Shown: positions 19,775-31,269 of the stretch, one piece after another | Layout: the number at the start of each line of letters is the position of its first letter | Numbering within the stretch: position 1 is the stretch's first letter | Assembly (NCBI RefSeq): GCF_963678635.1 | Contig: NC_087067.1 | Location: 33,084,401 to 33,144,400, forward strand | DNA length: 60,000 nt | DNA from: Symsagittifera roscoffensis | Taxonomy: Eukaryota; Xenacoelomorpha; Acoela; Convolutidae | Direction of reading: 5' to 3' | Notes under the pieces: model-generated | Seen by the model: only the letters and a program-made list of their open reading frames with translations | What the model was told of the DNA's origin: nothing | Database searches by the model: none | Made by a program: the position numbers and the translations under genes

Positions 19775-20284
19775 TGAAAATTCTGAACCTGCAAATTACC
19801 TTAATAGAGTGAAGATGTCAGTATGAAGAGTTTAATTGAGCCTGGTGAATTGCGCGAACGGCCATAACTTGCCCAAAAAACTTAAGACTTCCAAACTTTT
19901 CTATTTCTATCGTAAGACCCTTGTCAAATCTTGGGGGACTGAAAAAATGAACCAATTTCGTCGAACCAGTTCAAAGTTATGAGTTCTTGAAAGCTCGGTG
20001 ATGCCAAAAAGTTAAGCCTAATCGAGCGTGGTGCAAAAAACGAAAATTTCAAAATTTTTGTTCTTTTCTGTCTAAATTTTATTTTTTCAAAAATGTATCA
20101 AAATTTTGGACTCAGAACAATTCCAACGAGCCCAAAACGACTTCTGTAGCTTCAGTGTTCGTGGAGTAATCATCAGTTGAAATTTTGGGGGGAGCTGAAA
20201 TTCGGCCATTTTGGAAGAAAATCGACCTAAAAGCTAACTTTTAAGTTAGTGCAATTTTTTTCGTGCATTTTTCATAAAATGGGG

Positions 20285-20377
20285 TGCTCTCTGCTATCGC
20301 AGAGTGCATTCAAAGAAAACTTATCAAATATATTTGAATACTTACCTATTTAATAAGTTTATCACAACAATTAGGCT
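20285..20377 (-). ncRNA. candidate SL RNA gene
   Basis: All parts are intact; the second hairpin is CAAATATATTTG and the 3' loop is GATA. The upstream linker has ACGATAG for ACGTTAG. Confidence 0.6.
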
Positions 20378-21032
20378 AAATGCATCTATCAGTATCCTGG
20401 CTGGTATTCCACCATATGCCACTATCGTTGAGTGAGCGGCTATCATGCCATAGATGGTCATCTAAAACACCTTGTACACGCTCCGTAGGTTTTGACCAGC
20501 CGATATGGCCATAAAACTCATTGGGCCAAAAACAAAAAAATTCTGAAAATTGTCAATTTTTCAAATTTTGTTTGAATTGCATAAATTATAACGTAAGCGT
20601 GCAAAATTTTACATGGTATAAGAGCATAATTCTACTTCGCGCGAGGGCGGGTGTTTTAAAAGTAATGTACATAGTTATATGCTAGTCAGGATAAAAATAG
20701 AAGCGGAATTACTCAAATGCCTAAGGCAGAACCGCAGATTCTGTCTTTGTCCACATCGTTAAGCCCATGTCGTATGTAACGGCATAAACGCAGATGGTTA
20801 TAATGTAGTCTACTGCACTCTTACGATAGATTTACTACCCAGCAGGGGAGTTTTGTTAGGTCGAAGTGTCATTATGGCTACCTCTTTTCAATTTTCCCCC
20901 TTGACCTTTCATAAGTTGGTCCGGGAGCAACCCAGCTCTCAACCCAGTCGGATAAATATAAATTTTTATGATGCGAGCTGTTTTTTCATTGTTGTGTTCA
21001 AGGCTTATACCAAAATTGGGAAAGGTTTAGTT

Positions 21033-21218
21033 ATCGCTTCTCGGCCTTTTGGCTAAGATCATGTGTAGTATCTGTTCTTGTCAGCTTAATATCTGGCATG
21101 CTGGGCAGAGCCTGGCACCAATATTAAACTGATTTTTACTTCCCGAGTTAACACCGAAGCTTGCTTCAGTTGACTCACGGATTGTCCCGGTCTTACACTA
21201 CCATCGGGGCAGTCCACC
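21033..21218 (+). ncRNA. U2: U2 snRNA, copy 7
   Basis: 186 nt: a single-base loss changes CGGGAGCAG to CGGGGCAG in the terminal stem. The rest is majority sequence. Confidence 0.93.
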
Positions 21219-21728
21219 TGAAAATTCTGAACCTGCAAATTACCTTAATAGAGTGAAGATGTCAGTATGAAGAGTTTAATTGAGCCTGGTGAATTGCGCG
21301 AACGGCCATAATTGCCCAAAAAACTTAAGACTTCCAAACTTTTCTATTTCTATCGTAAGACCATTGTCAAATCTTGGGGGACTGAAAAAATGAACCAATT
21401 TTGTCGAACCAGTTCAAAGTTATGAGTTCTTGAAAGCTCGGTGATGCCAAAAAGTTAAGCCTAATCAAGCGTGGTGCAAAAAACGAAAATTTCAAAATTT
21501 TTGTTCTTTTCTGTCTAAATTTTATTTTTTTAATATTGTATCAAAATTTTGGACTCAGAACAATTCCAACGAGCCCAAAACGACTTCTGTAGCTTCAGTG
21601 TTCGTGGAGTAATCATCAGTTGAAATTTTGGGGGGAGCTGAAATTCGGCCATTTTGGAAGAAAATCGACCTAAAAGCTAACTTTTAAGTTAGTGCAATTT
21701 TTTTTCTTACATTTTTCATAAAATGGGG

Positions 21729-21821
21729 TGCTCTCTGCTATCGCAGAGTGCATTCAAACAAAACTTATCAAATAGATTTGAATACTTACCTATTTAATAA
21801 GTTTATCACAACAATTAGGCT
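21729..21821 (-). ncRNA. candidate SL RNA gene
   Basis: Intact donor, hairpins and exon. The upstream region is shortened near 21929, where about 23 bp (TAGGTTTTGACCAG... segment) are missing beyond the distal block, so the proximal and distal blocks themselves are preserved. Confidence 0.6.
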
Positions 21822-22447
21822 AAATGCATCTATCAGTATCCTGGCTGGTATTCCACCATATGCCACTAACGTTGAGTGAGCGGCTATCATGCCATAGATG
21901 GTCATCTAAGACACCCTGTACACGCTCCGCCATAAAACTCATTGGGCCAAAAAATTCTGAAAATTGTCAATTTTTCAAATTTTGTTTGAATTGCATAAAT
22001 TATAACGTGAGCGTGCAAAATTTTACATGGTATAAGAGCATATTTCTACTCTCGCGCGAGGGCGGGTGTTTTAAAAGTAATGTACATAGTTATATGCTAG
22101 TCAGGATATAAATGGAAGCGGAATTACTCAAATGCCTAAGGCAGAACCGCAGATTCTGTCTTTGTCCACATCGTTAAGCCCATGTCGTATGTAACGGCAC
22201 AAACGCAGATGGTTATAATGTAGTCTACTGTACTCTTACGATAGATTTACTAGCCAGCAGGGGAGTTTTGTTAGGGAGAAGTGTCATTATGGCTACCTCT
22301 TTTCAATTTTCCCCCTTGACCTTTCATAAGTTGGTCCGGGAGCAACCCAGCTCTCAACCCAGTCGGATAAATATAAATTTTTATGATGCGAGCTGTTTTT
22401 TCATTGTTGTGTTCAAGGCATATACCAAAATTGGGAAAGGTTTAGTT

Positions 22448-22634
22448 ATCGCTTCTCGGCCTTTTGGCTAAGATCATGTGTAGTATCTGTTCTTGTCAGC
22501 TTAATATCTGGCATGCTGGGCATAGCCTGGCTCCAATATTAAACTGATTTGTACTGCCCGAGTTAACACCGAAGCTTGCTTCAGTTGACTCACGGATTGT
22601 CCCGGTCTTACACTACCATCGGGAGCAGTCGACC
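22448..22634 (+). ncRNA. U2: U2 snRNA, copy 8
   Basis: 187 nt. The Sm site is changed to GATTTGTACTG (majority GATTTTTACTT), stem II loop is GGGCATAGCCTGGCTCC, and the 3' end is CAGTCGACC. The Sm change could reduce function. Shared with copy 9. Confidence 0.9.
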
Positions 22635-23147
22635 TGAAAATTCTGAACCTGCAAATTACCTTAATAGAGTGAAGATGTCAGTATGAAGAGTCTAATTGAG
22701 CCTGGTGAATTGCGCGAACGGCCATAACTTGCCCAAAAAACTTAAAACTTCCAAATTTTTCTATTTCTATCGTAAGACCATTGTCAAATCTTGGGGGACT
22801 GAAAAAATGAACCAATTTTGTCGAACCAGTTCAAAGTTATGAGTTCTTGAAAGCTCGGTGATGCCAAAAAGTTAAGCCTAATCGAGCGTGGTGCAAAAAA
22901 CGAAAATTGCAAAATTTTTCTTTTTTTTTTCTGTCTAAATTTTATTTTTTCAATATCGTATCAAAATTTTGGACTCAGAAAAATTCCAACGAGCCCAAAA
23001 CGACTTCTGTAGCTTCAGTGTTCGTGGAGTAATCATCAGTTGAAATTTTGGGGGGAGCTGAAATTCGACCATTTTGGAAGAAAATCGACCTAAAAGCTAA
23101 CTTTTAATTTAAGCAATTTTTTTTCTTGCATTTTTCATAAAATGGGG

Positions 23148-23240
23148 TGCTCTCTGCTGTCGCATAGTGCATTCAAAGAAAACTTATCGAATAGATTTGA
23201 ATACTTACCTATTTATTAAGTTAATCACAACAATTAGTCT
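23148..23240 (-). ncRNA. candidate SL RNA gene, variant
   Basis: The donor is intact, but the 3' hairpin has one mismatch (CTATGC against GCAGAG). The exon shows AGACTAATTG and GATTAACTTAATAAATAG changes. Its neighbour at 24590-24682 shares the hairpin and TTAAC changes. Confidence 0.5.
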
Positions 23241-23889
23241 AAAAGCATCTATCAGTATCCTGGCTGGTATTCCACCATATGCCACTAACGTTGAGTGAGC
23301 GGCTATCATGCCATAGATGGTCATCTAAGACACCCTGTACACGCTCCGTAGGTTTTGACAGCCCATAGGGCCATAAAACTCATTGGGCCAAAAAAATTCT
23401 GAAAATTGTCAATTTTTCAAATTTTGTTTGAATTGCATAAATTATAACGTGAGCGTGCAAAATTTTACATGGTTTAAGAGCATATTTCTACTCTCGCGCG
23501 AGGGCGAGTGTTTTAAAAGTAATGTACATAGTTATATGCTAGTCAGGATATAAATGGAAGCGGAATTACTCAAATGCCTAAGGCAGAACCGCAGATTCTG
23601 TCTTTGTCCACATCGTTAAGCCCATGTCGTATGTAACGGCACAAACGCAGATGGTTATAATGTAGTCTACTGTACTCTTACGGTAGGTTTACTAGCCAGC
23701 AGGGGAGTTTTAGTAGGGCGAAGTGTCATTATGGCTACCTCTTTTCAATTTTCCCCCTTGACCTTTCATAAGTTGGTCCGGGAGCAACCCAGCTCTCAAC
23801 CCAGTCGGATAAATATAAATTTTTATGATGCGAGCTGTTTTTTCATTGTTGTGTTCAAGGCATATACCAAAATTGGGAAAGGTTTAGTT

Positions 23890-24077
23890 ATCGCTTCTCG
23901 GCCTTTTGGCTAAGATCATGTGTAGTATCTGTTCTTGTCAGCTTAATATCTGGCATGCTGGGCATAGCCTGGCTCCAATATTAAAACTGATTTGTACTGC
24001 CCGAGTTACCACCGAAGCTTGCTTCAGTTGACTCACGGATTGTCCCGGTCTTACACTAACATCTGGAGCAGTCCACC
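23890..24077 (+). ncRNA. U2: U2 snRNA, copy 9
   Basis: 188 nt: one extra A (ATTAAAACTG) before the Sm site, GATTTGTACTG Sm variant, ACCACCG in stem III, and AACATCTGGAGC in the terminal stem. It is the most divergent U2 of the array and a likely pseudogene candidate. Confidence 0.85.
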
Positions 24078-24589
24078 TGAAAATTCTGAACCTGCAAATT
24101 ACCTTAATAGAGTGAAGATGTCAGTATGAAGAGTCTAATTGAGCCTGGTGAATTGCGCGAACGGCCATAACTTGCCCAAAAAACTTAAGACTTCCAAATT
24201 TTTCTATTTCTATCGTAAGACCATTGTCAAATCTTGGGGGACTGAAAAAATGAACCAATTTCGTCGAACCAGTTCAAAGTTATGAGTTCTTGAAAGCTCG
24301 GTGATGCCAAAAAGTTAAGCCTAATCGAGCGTGGTGCAAAAAACGAAAATTCCAAAATTTTTCTTTTTTTTCTGTCTAAATTTTATTTTTTCAATATTGT
24401 ATCAAAATTTTGGACTCAGAACAATTCCAACGAGCCCAAAACGACTTCTGTAGCTTCAGTGTTCGTGGAGTAATCATCAGTTGAAATTTTGGGGGGAGCT
24501 GAAATTCGGCCATTTTGGAAGAAAATCGACCTAAAAGCTAACTTTTAATTTAGTGCAATTTTTTTTCTTGCATTTTTCATAAAATGGGG

Positions 24590-24682
24590 TGCTCTCTGCT
24601 GTCGCATAGTGCATTCAAAGAAAACTTATCAAACAGATTTGAATACTTACCTATTTATTAAGTTAATCACAACAATAAGGCT
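24590..24682 (-). ncRNA. candidate SL RNA gene, variant
   Basis: Donor intact; the 3' hairpin mismatch is the same as at 23148-23240. The exon start reads AGCCTTATTG, and the second hairpin reads CAAATCTGTTTG. Confidence 0.5.
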
Positions 24683-25338
24683 AAAAGCATTTATCAGTAT
24701 CCTGGCTGGTATTCCACCATATGCCACTAACGTTGAGTGAGCGGCTATCATGCCATAGATGGTCATCTAAGACACCCTGTACACGCTCCGTAGGTTTTGA
24801 CCAGCCGATATGGCCATAAAACTCATTGGGCCAAAAACAAAAAAATTCTGAAAATTGTCAATTTTTCAAATTTTGTTTGAATTGCATAAATTATAACGTG
24901 ACCGTGCAAAATTTTACATGGTATAAGAGCATATTTCTACTCTCGCGCGAGGGCGGGTGTTTTAAAAGTAATGTACATAGTTATATGCTAGTCAGGATAT
25001 AAATGGAAGCGGAATTACTCAAATGCCTAAGGCAGAACCGTAGATTCTGTCTTTGTCCACATCGTTAAGCCCATGTCGTATGTAACGGCACAAACGCAGA
25101 TGGTTATAATGTAGTCTACTGCACTCTTACGATAGATTTACTAGCCAGCAGGGGAGTTTTGTTAGGGCGATGTGTCATTATGGCTACCTCTTTTCAATTT
25201 TCTCCCTTGACCTTTCAAAAGTTGGTCCGGGAGCAACCCAGCTCTCAACCCAGTCGGATAAATATAAATTTTTATGATGCGAGCTGTTTTTTCATTGTTG
25301 TGTTCAAGGCATATACCAAAAAAGGGAAAGGTTTAGTT

Positions 25339-25525
25339 ATCGCTTCTCGGCCTTTTGGCTAAGATCATGTGTAGTATCTGATCTTGTCAGCTTAATATCT
25401 GGCATGCTGGGCATTGCCTGGCACCAATGTTAAACTGATTTTTACTTCCCGAGTAAACACCGAGGCTTGCTTCAGTTGACTCACGGATTGTCCCGGTCTT
25501 ACACTACCATCGGGAGCAGTCCACC
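25339..25525 (+). ncRNA. U2: U2 snRNA, copy 10
   Basis: 187 nt. It has TATCTGATCTTG (majority TATCTGTTCTTG) just after GUAGUA, GGGCATTGCC in stem II, AATGTTAAAC before the Sm site, and GAGTAAACACCGAGGC in stem III. The stem III variant is shared with copies 11 and 12. Confidence 0.92.
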
Positions 25526-26036
25526 TGAAAATTTTGAACCTGCAAATTACCTTAATAGAGTGAAGATGTCAGTATGAAGAGTCTAATTGAGCCTGGTGAA
25601 TTGCGCGAACGGCCATAACTTGCCCAAAAAACTTAAGACTTCCAAATTTTTCTATTTCTATCGTAAGCCCATTGTCAAATCTTGGGGGACTGAAAAAATG
25701 AACCAATTTCGTCGAACCAGTTCAAAGTTATGAGTTCTTGAAAGCTCGGTGATGCCAAAAAGTTAAGCCTAATCGAGCGTGGTGCAAAAAACGAAAATTT
25801 CAAAAGTTTTGCTCTTTTCTGTCTAAATTTTATTTTTTCAATATTGTATCAAAATTTTGGACTCAGAACAATTCCAACGAGCCCAAAACGACTTCTGTAG
25901 CTTCAGTGTTCGTGGAGTAATAATCAGTTGAAATTTTGGGGGGAGCTGAAATTCGGCCATTTTGGAAGAAAATCGACCTAAAAGCTAACTTTTAACTTAG
26001 TGCAATTTTTTTTCTTGCTTTTTTCATAAAATTGGG

Positions 26037-26128
26037 TGCTCTCTGCTATCGCAGAGTGCATTCAAAGAAAACTTGTCAAATAGATTTGAATACTTACCTA
26101 TTTAATAATTTATCACAACAATTAGGCT
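26037..26128 (-). pseudogene. SL-like RNA gene lacking its proximal upstream block
   Basis: The 92-nt transcribed block has an intact donor and hairpin. Immediately upstream AGGCTAACGTTGAG joins the exon start to the distal region, deleting about 45-50 bp that include the ATACCAGCCAGG block. Probably inactive if that block is the promoter. The exon reads GATAAATTATT (one base shorter), as in the next two copies. Confidence 0.55.
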
Positions 26129-26732
26129 AACGTTGAGTGAGCGGCTATCATGCCATAGATGGTCATCTAAGACACCCTGTACACGCTCCGTAGGTTTCGA
26201 CCAGCCGATATGGCCATAAAACTCATTGGGCCAAAAAAATTCTGAAAATTGTCAATTTTTCAAATTTTGTTTGAATTGCATAAATTATAACGTGAGCGTG
26301 CAAAATTTTACATGGTATAAGAGCATATTTCTACTCTCGCGCGAGGGCGGGTGTTTTAAAAGTAATGTACATAGTTATATGCTAGTCAGGATATAAATGG
26401 AAGCGGAATTACTCAAATGCCTAAGGCAGAACCGCAGATTCTGTCTTTGTCCACATCGTTAAGCCCATGTCGTATGTAACGGCATAAACGCAGATGGTTA
26501 TAATGTAGTCTACTGTACTCTAACGATAGATTTACTAGCCAGCAGGGGAGTTTTGTTAGGGCGAAGTGTCATTATGGCTACCTCTTTTCAATTTTCCCCC
26601 TTGACCTTTCATAAGTTGGTCCGGGAGCAACCCAGCTCTCAACCCAGTCGGATAAATATAAATTTTTATGATGCGAGCTGTTTTTTCATTGTTGTGTTCA
26701 AGGCTTATACCAAAATTGGGAAAGGTTAAGTT

Positions 26733-26919
26733 ATCGCTTCTCGGCCTTTTGGCTAAGATCATGTGTAGTATCTGTTCTTGTCAGCTTAATATCTGGCATG
26801 CTGGGCATAGCCTGGCACCAATATTAAACTGATTTTTACTTCCCGAGTAAACACCGAGGCTTGCTTCAGTTGACTCACGGATTGTCCCGGTCTTACACTA
26901 CCATCGGGAGCAGTCCACC
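26733..26919 (+). ncRNA. U2: U2 snRNA, copy 11
   Basis: 187 nt with intact GUAGUA and Sm site; stem II loop GGGCATAGCCTGGCACC, stem III GAGTAAACACCGAGGC. Confidence 0.94.
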
Positions 26920-27430
26920 TGAAAATTCTGAACCTGCAAATTACCTTAATAGAGTGAAGATGTCAGTATGAAGAGTCTAATTGAGCCTGGTGAATTGCGC
27001 GAACGGCCATAACTTGCCCAAAAAACTTAAGACTTCCAAATTTTTCTATTTCTATCGTAAGACCATTGTCAAATCTTGGGGGACTGAAAAAATGAACCAA
27101 TTTTGTCGAACCAGTTCAAAGTTATTAGTTCTTGAAAGCTCGGTGATGCCAAAAAGTTAAGCCTAATCGAGCGTGGTGCAAAAAAAGAAAATTTCAAAAT
27201 TTTTGTTCTTTTCTGTCTAAATTTTATTTTTTCAATATTGTATCAAAATTTTGGACTCAGAACAATTCCAACGAGCCCAAAACGACTTCTGTAGCTTCAG
27301 TGTTCGTGGAGTAATCATCAGTTGAAATTTTGGGGGGAGCTGAAATTCGGCCGTTTTGGAAGAAAATCGACCTAAAAGCTACTTTTTAACTTAGTGCAAT
27401 TTTTTTTCTTGCATTTTTCATAAAATGGGG

Positions 27431-27522
27431 TGCTCTCTGCTATCGCAGAGTGCATTCAAATAAAACTTGTCAAATATATTTGAATACTTACCTATTTAAT
27501 AATTTATCACAACAATTAGGCT
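27431..27522 (-). ncRNA. candidate SL RNA gene
   Basis: 92 nt with intact donor and GATA-loop hairpin. The exon is one base shorter in the stem I region (GATAAATTATT). The upstream region is complete. TTATTTGAATGC replaces TTCTTTGAATGC next to the Sm-like tract. Confidence 0.57.
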
Positions 27523-28172
27523 AAATGCATCTATCAGTATCCTGGCTGGTATTCCACCATATGCCACTAACGTTGAGTGAGCGGCTATCATGCCATAGAT
27601 GGTCATCTAAGACACCCTGTACACGCTCCGTAGGTTTTGACCAGCCGATATGGCCATAAAACTCATTGGGCCAAAAAAATTCTGAAAATTGTCAATTTTT
27701 CAAATTTTGTTTGAATTGCATAAATTATAACGTGAGCGTGCAAAATTTTACATGGTATAAGAGCATATTTCTACTCTCGCGCGAGGGCGGGTGTTTTAAA
27801 AGTAATGTACATAGTTATATGCTAGTCAGGATATAAATGGAAGCGGAGTTACTCAAATGCCTAAGGCAGAACCGCAGATTCTGTCTTTGTCCACATCGTT
27901 AAGCCCATGTCGTATGTAACGGCACAAACGCAGATGGTTATAATGTAGTCTACTGTACTCTTACGATAGATTTACTAGCCAGCAGGGGAGTTTTGTTAGG
28001 GCGAAGTGTCATTATGGCTACCTCTTTTCAATTTTCCCCCTTGACCTTTCATAAGTTGGTCCGGGAGCAACCCAGCTCTCAACCCAGTCGGATAAAAATA
28101 AATTTTTATGATGCGAGCTGTTTTTTCATTGTTGTGTTCAAGGCTTATACCAAAATTGGGAAAGGTTAAGTA

Positions 28173-28359
28173 ATCGCTTCTCGGCCTTTTGGCTAAGATC
28201 ATGTGTAGTATCTGTTCTTGTCAGTTTAATATCTGGCATGCTGGGCATAGCCTGGCACCAATATTAAACTGATTTTTACTTCCCGAGTAAACACCGAGGC
28301 TTGCTTCAGTTGACTCACGGATTGTCCCGGTCTTACACTACCATCGGGAGCAGTCCACC
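28173..28359 (+). ncRNA. U2: U2 snRNA, copy 12
   Basis: 187 nt; CAGTTTAATATC for CAGCTTAATATC, which matches the human U2 base at that position. The base preceding +1 is A (AAGTA|ATCGC) instead of T. Confidence 0.94.
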
Positions 28360-28870
28360 TGAAAATTCTGAACCTGCAAATTACCTTAATAGAGTGAAGA
28401 TGTCAGTATGAAGAGTCTAATTGAGCCTGGTGAATTGCGCGAACGGCCATAACTTGCCCAAAAAACTTAAGACTTCCAAATTTTTCTATTTCTATCGTAA
28501 GACCATTGTCAAATCTTGGGGGACTGAAAAAATGAACTAATTTCGTCGAACCAGTTCAAAGTTATGAGTTCTTGAAAGCTCGGTGATGCCAAAAAGTTAA
28601 GCCTAATCGAGCGTGGTGCAAAAAACGAAAATTTTAAAATTTTTGTTCTTTTCTGTCTAAATTTTATTTTTTCAATATTGTATCAAAATTTTGGACTCAG
28701 AACAATTCCAACGAGCCCAAAACGACTTCTGTAGCTTCAGTGTTCGTGGAGTAATCATCAGTTGAAATTTTGGGGGGAGCTGAAATTCGGCCGTTTTGGA
28801 AGAAAATCGACCTAAAAGCTACTTTTTAACTTAGTGCAATTTTTTTTCTTGCATTTTTCATAAAATTGGG

Positions 28871-28962
28871 TGCTCTCTGCTATCGCAGAGTGCATTCAAA
28901 GAAAACTTGTCAAATAGATTTGAATACTTACCTATTTAATAATTTATCACAACAATTAGGCT
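28871..28962 (-). ncRNA. candidate SL RNA gene
   Basis: 92 nt, the same shortened exon as the two preceding copies, donor and hairpin intact, upstream region complete. Last SL-like copy before the assembly gap. Confidence 0.57.
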
Positions 28963-29612
28963 AAATGCATCTATCAGTATCCTGGCTGGTATTCCACCAT
29001 ATGCCACTAACGTTGAGTGAGCGGCTATCATGCCATAGATGGTCATCTAAGACACCCTGTACACGCTCCGTAGGTTTTGACCAGCCGATATGGCCATAAA
29101 ACTCATTGGGCCAAAAAAATTCTGAAAATTGTCAATTTTTCAAATTTTGTTTGAATTGCATAAATTATAACGTGAGCGTGCAAAATTTTACATGTTATAA
29201 GAGCATATTTCTACTCTCGCGCGAGGGCGGGTGTTTTAAAAGTAATGTACATAGTTATATGCTAGTCAGGATATAAATGGAAGCGGAGTTACTCAAATGC
29301 CTAAGGCAGAACCGCAGATTCTGTCTTTGTCCACATCGTTAAGCCCATGTCGTATGTAACGGCACAAACGCAGATGGTTATAATGTAGTCTACTGTACTC
29401 CTACGATAGATTTACTAGCCAGCAGGGGAGTTTTGTTAGGGCGAAGTGTCATTATGGCTACCTCTTTTCAATTTTCCCCCTTGACCTTTCATAAGTTGGT
29501 CCGGGAGCAACCCAGCTCTCAACCCAGTCGGATAAAAATAAATTTTTATGATGCGAGCTGTTTTTTCATTGTTGTGTTCAAGGCTTATACCAAAATTGGG
29601 AAAGGTTAAGTT

Positions 29613-29799
29613 ATCGCTTCTCGGCCTTTTGGCTAAGATCATGTGTAGTATCTGTTCTTGTCAGCTTAATATCTGGCATGCTGGGCATAGCCTGGCACCA
29701 ATATTAAACTGATTTTTACTTCCCGAGTAAACACCGATGCTTGCTTCAGGCGACTCACGGATTATCCCGTTCTTACACTACCATCGGGAGCAGTCCACC
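29613..29799 (+). ncRNA. U2: U2 snRNA, copy 13 (last before gap)
   Basis: 187 nt, with several changes in the 3' half: CGATGCTTGCTTCAGGCGAC in stem III and ATTATCCCGTTC in the terminal stem. Terminal repeats of an array are often more divergent, which fits this being near the edge. Confidence 0.9.
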
Positions 29800-29894
29800 T
29801 GAAAATTCTGAACCTGCAAATTACCTTAATATCTTACAAAGATGTCAGTATGAAGAGTCTAATTGAGCCTGGTGAATTGCGCAAACGGCCATAA

Positions 29895-30094
29895 NNNNNN
29901 NNNNNNNNNNNNNNNNNNNNNNNNNNNNNNNNNNNNNNNNNNNNNNNNNNNNNNNNNNNNNNNNNNNNNNNNNNNNNNNNNNNNNNNNNNNNNNNNNNNN
30001 NNNNNNNNNNNNNNNNNNNNNNNNNNNNNNNNNNNNNNNNNNNNNNNNNNNNNNNNNNNNNNNNNNNNNNNNNNNNNNNNNNNNNNNNNNNNNN
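29895..30094. other. assembly gap (200 N)
   Basis: A run of exactly 200 N, a typical fixed-size scaffold gap. Left of it the sequence is U2-unit spacer, right of it 5S-unit spacer, so the physical junction of the two arrays is not sequenced. Any ORF crossing it is meaningless. Confidence 0.99.
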
Positions 30095-30325
30095 TCCATA
30101 GATTTTGACCAGCTGATTTGGCCATAAAACACATTGGGCCAAAAAATTCCAAACAATGTCAATTTTCAGTATTTTGTTTGAAATGCATAAATTATAACGT
30201 GAGCGTGCAAAATTTTACATGGTATAAGAGCATATTTTTACTCTCGCGCGAGGGCGAGTGTTTTAAAAGTAATGTACATAGACATAAGCTAGTAAGGATA
30301 TAAATGAAAGCGGAGTAACTCAAAT

Positions 30326-30445
30326 GCCTACGACCATACCATGTTGAATGCACCGGTTCTCGTCCGATCACCGAAGTTAAGCAACATTGGGCCTGGTTAG
30401 TACTTGGATGGGAGACCGCCTGGGAACACCAGGTGCTGTAGGCTT
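30326..30445 (+). rRNA. 5S: 5S rRNA, copy 1
   Basis: The gene is 120 nt, starting GCCTACGACCATACC and ending GTAGGCTT, so 5' and 3' ends pair as helix I. The internal control region is readable: GAAGTTAAGC (box A side), GGTTAGTACTTGGATGGGAG (box C) and ACCGCCTGGGAACACC. It is transcribed by RNA polymerase III into the large-subunit 5S rRNA. A TATAAAT box lies at -27 and a TTTT stop overlaps the 3' end. The sequence is of animal type. This copy has GGTGCTGTAGG where most copies have GGTGTTGTAGG. Confidence 0.98.
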
Positions 30446-31176
30446 TTATTTAAAGCAAAAGTAATTCTTTTACTTTTAATGCGCTAAGAGTTATTGCTGT
30501 TTAAAGGTTGGTGATCTCAAAAAGTTAAGCCTAATCGAGCGTGGTGCAAAAATTTTCAATGGGTCAAATTTTAGCCAAAACAAAAGAAAACCGAAAAATT
30601 TCTTTTGCAGTATCAATTTTGTGTACAATCAGCTGCTGATAGGTCAAAAATAATGGAGATAACTTTTGGGGTCTTTGAGTTATAGCCTTTTGAATTTCGG
30701 TGATGTCAAAAAAATAAGCCCAACCGAGCCTGGTGAATTGCGCGAACGGCCATAACTTGCCCAAAAATTTTAAAATTTCCAAATTTTATTATTTGGATCA
30801 CAAGATCATAGTCAAATCTTGGAGGACTGAGAAAAAGAACCAATTTCGTCGGTCCAACACAAAGTTATAAGCTTTTGAAATCTCGGTGATACCAAAAAGT
30901 TAAGCCTAATCGAGCGTGGTGCAAAAAATGAAATTTTCAAAATGTTTGTTTTTTTTTCGTTCAAAGTTCATTTTTTTCATCTTGTTTCATAAATTTGAGC
31001 TCAGGACAATTCCAACGAGCCCAAAACGACGTTTGTAGCTCAAGTGTACGTGGAGTAATCATCAGTTGAAAATTTGGGTGGACCCGAATTTCGGCCATTT
31101 TGGACGAAAATCGGCCTAAAAGCTAACTTTTAAGGTAGTGCAATTTTTTTTCTTGCATCTTTCAAGAGAATTGGGC
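30446..31176. repeat. three ~188-bp subrepeats in the 5S spacer
   Basis: The motif CGGTGATRYCAAAAA(G)TTAAGCC followed by AATCGAGC-TGGTG occurs three times with TGAT at 30512, 30701 and 30887 (spacings 189 and 186 bp). Flanking AGTTATAGCCTTTTGAA and AGTTATAAGCTTTTGAA show that whole ~188-bp blocks are homologous. U2 units keep only the second and third. The rest of the stretch is AT-rich (T8-T10 run near 30950) with no gene. Confidence 0.8.
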
Positions 31177-31269
31177 TGCCCTCCGCTGTCGCAGAGTGCA
31201 TTCAAAGAAAACCTATCAAATAGATTTGAATACTTACCTATTTAATAGGTTTATCACAACAATTAGGCT
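31177..31269 (-). ncRNA. candidate SL RNA gene (5S array, copy 1)
   Basis: Same architecture as in the U2 array. The 3' hairpin stem is CTCTGC-GACA-GCGGAG (G.U wobble replacing A-U), with outer TGC/GCA pair kept. In this copy and the next the exon has AAACCTATT for AAACTTATT and AGGTTTTC for AAGTTTTC in the U-rich tract. The exon change lets ACCTATT pair with AATAGGT across the splice site. Confidence 0.6.

Larger units (their letters stand above)
6382..29894 (+). repeat. U2 snRNA tandem array (unit about 1440 bp, 13 genes)
   Basis: The order in each unit is: U2 (+), about 500 bp of spacer with two ~188-bp subrepeats, SL-like RNA gene (-), 337 bp of divergent intergenic sequence with a TATAAAT box, about 310 bp of U2 upstream region, then the next U2. 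Most intervals between U2 starts are 1394-1449 bp. Exceptions are 7053 bp (LINE 1 inside), 1960 bp (palindrome at 16167-16948) and 799 bp (deletion of the SL gene and spacer, junction near 19292). Intergenic stretches hold no protein gene I can support; the short ORFs in them recur only because the repeat recurs. Confidence 0.95.

Noticed and set aside
13274-29894. Regularly spaced repeats that might suggest a CRISPR array
   Set aside because: Unit length is ~1.4 kb with eukaryotic RNA genes; there are no short direct repeats with unique spacers and no cas genes.
29834-30162. ORFs of about 80-105 codons crossing the gap
   Set aside because: They consist mostly of N.
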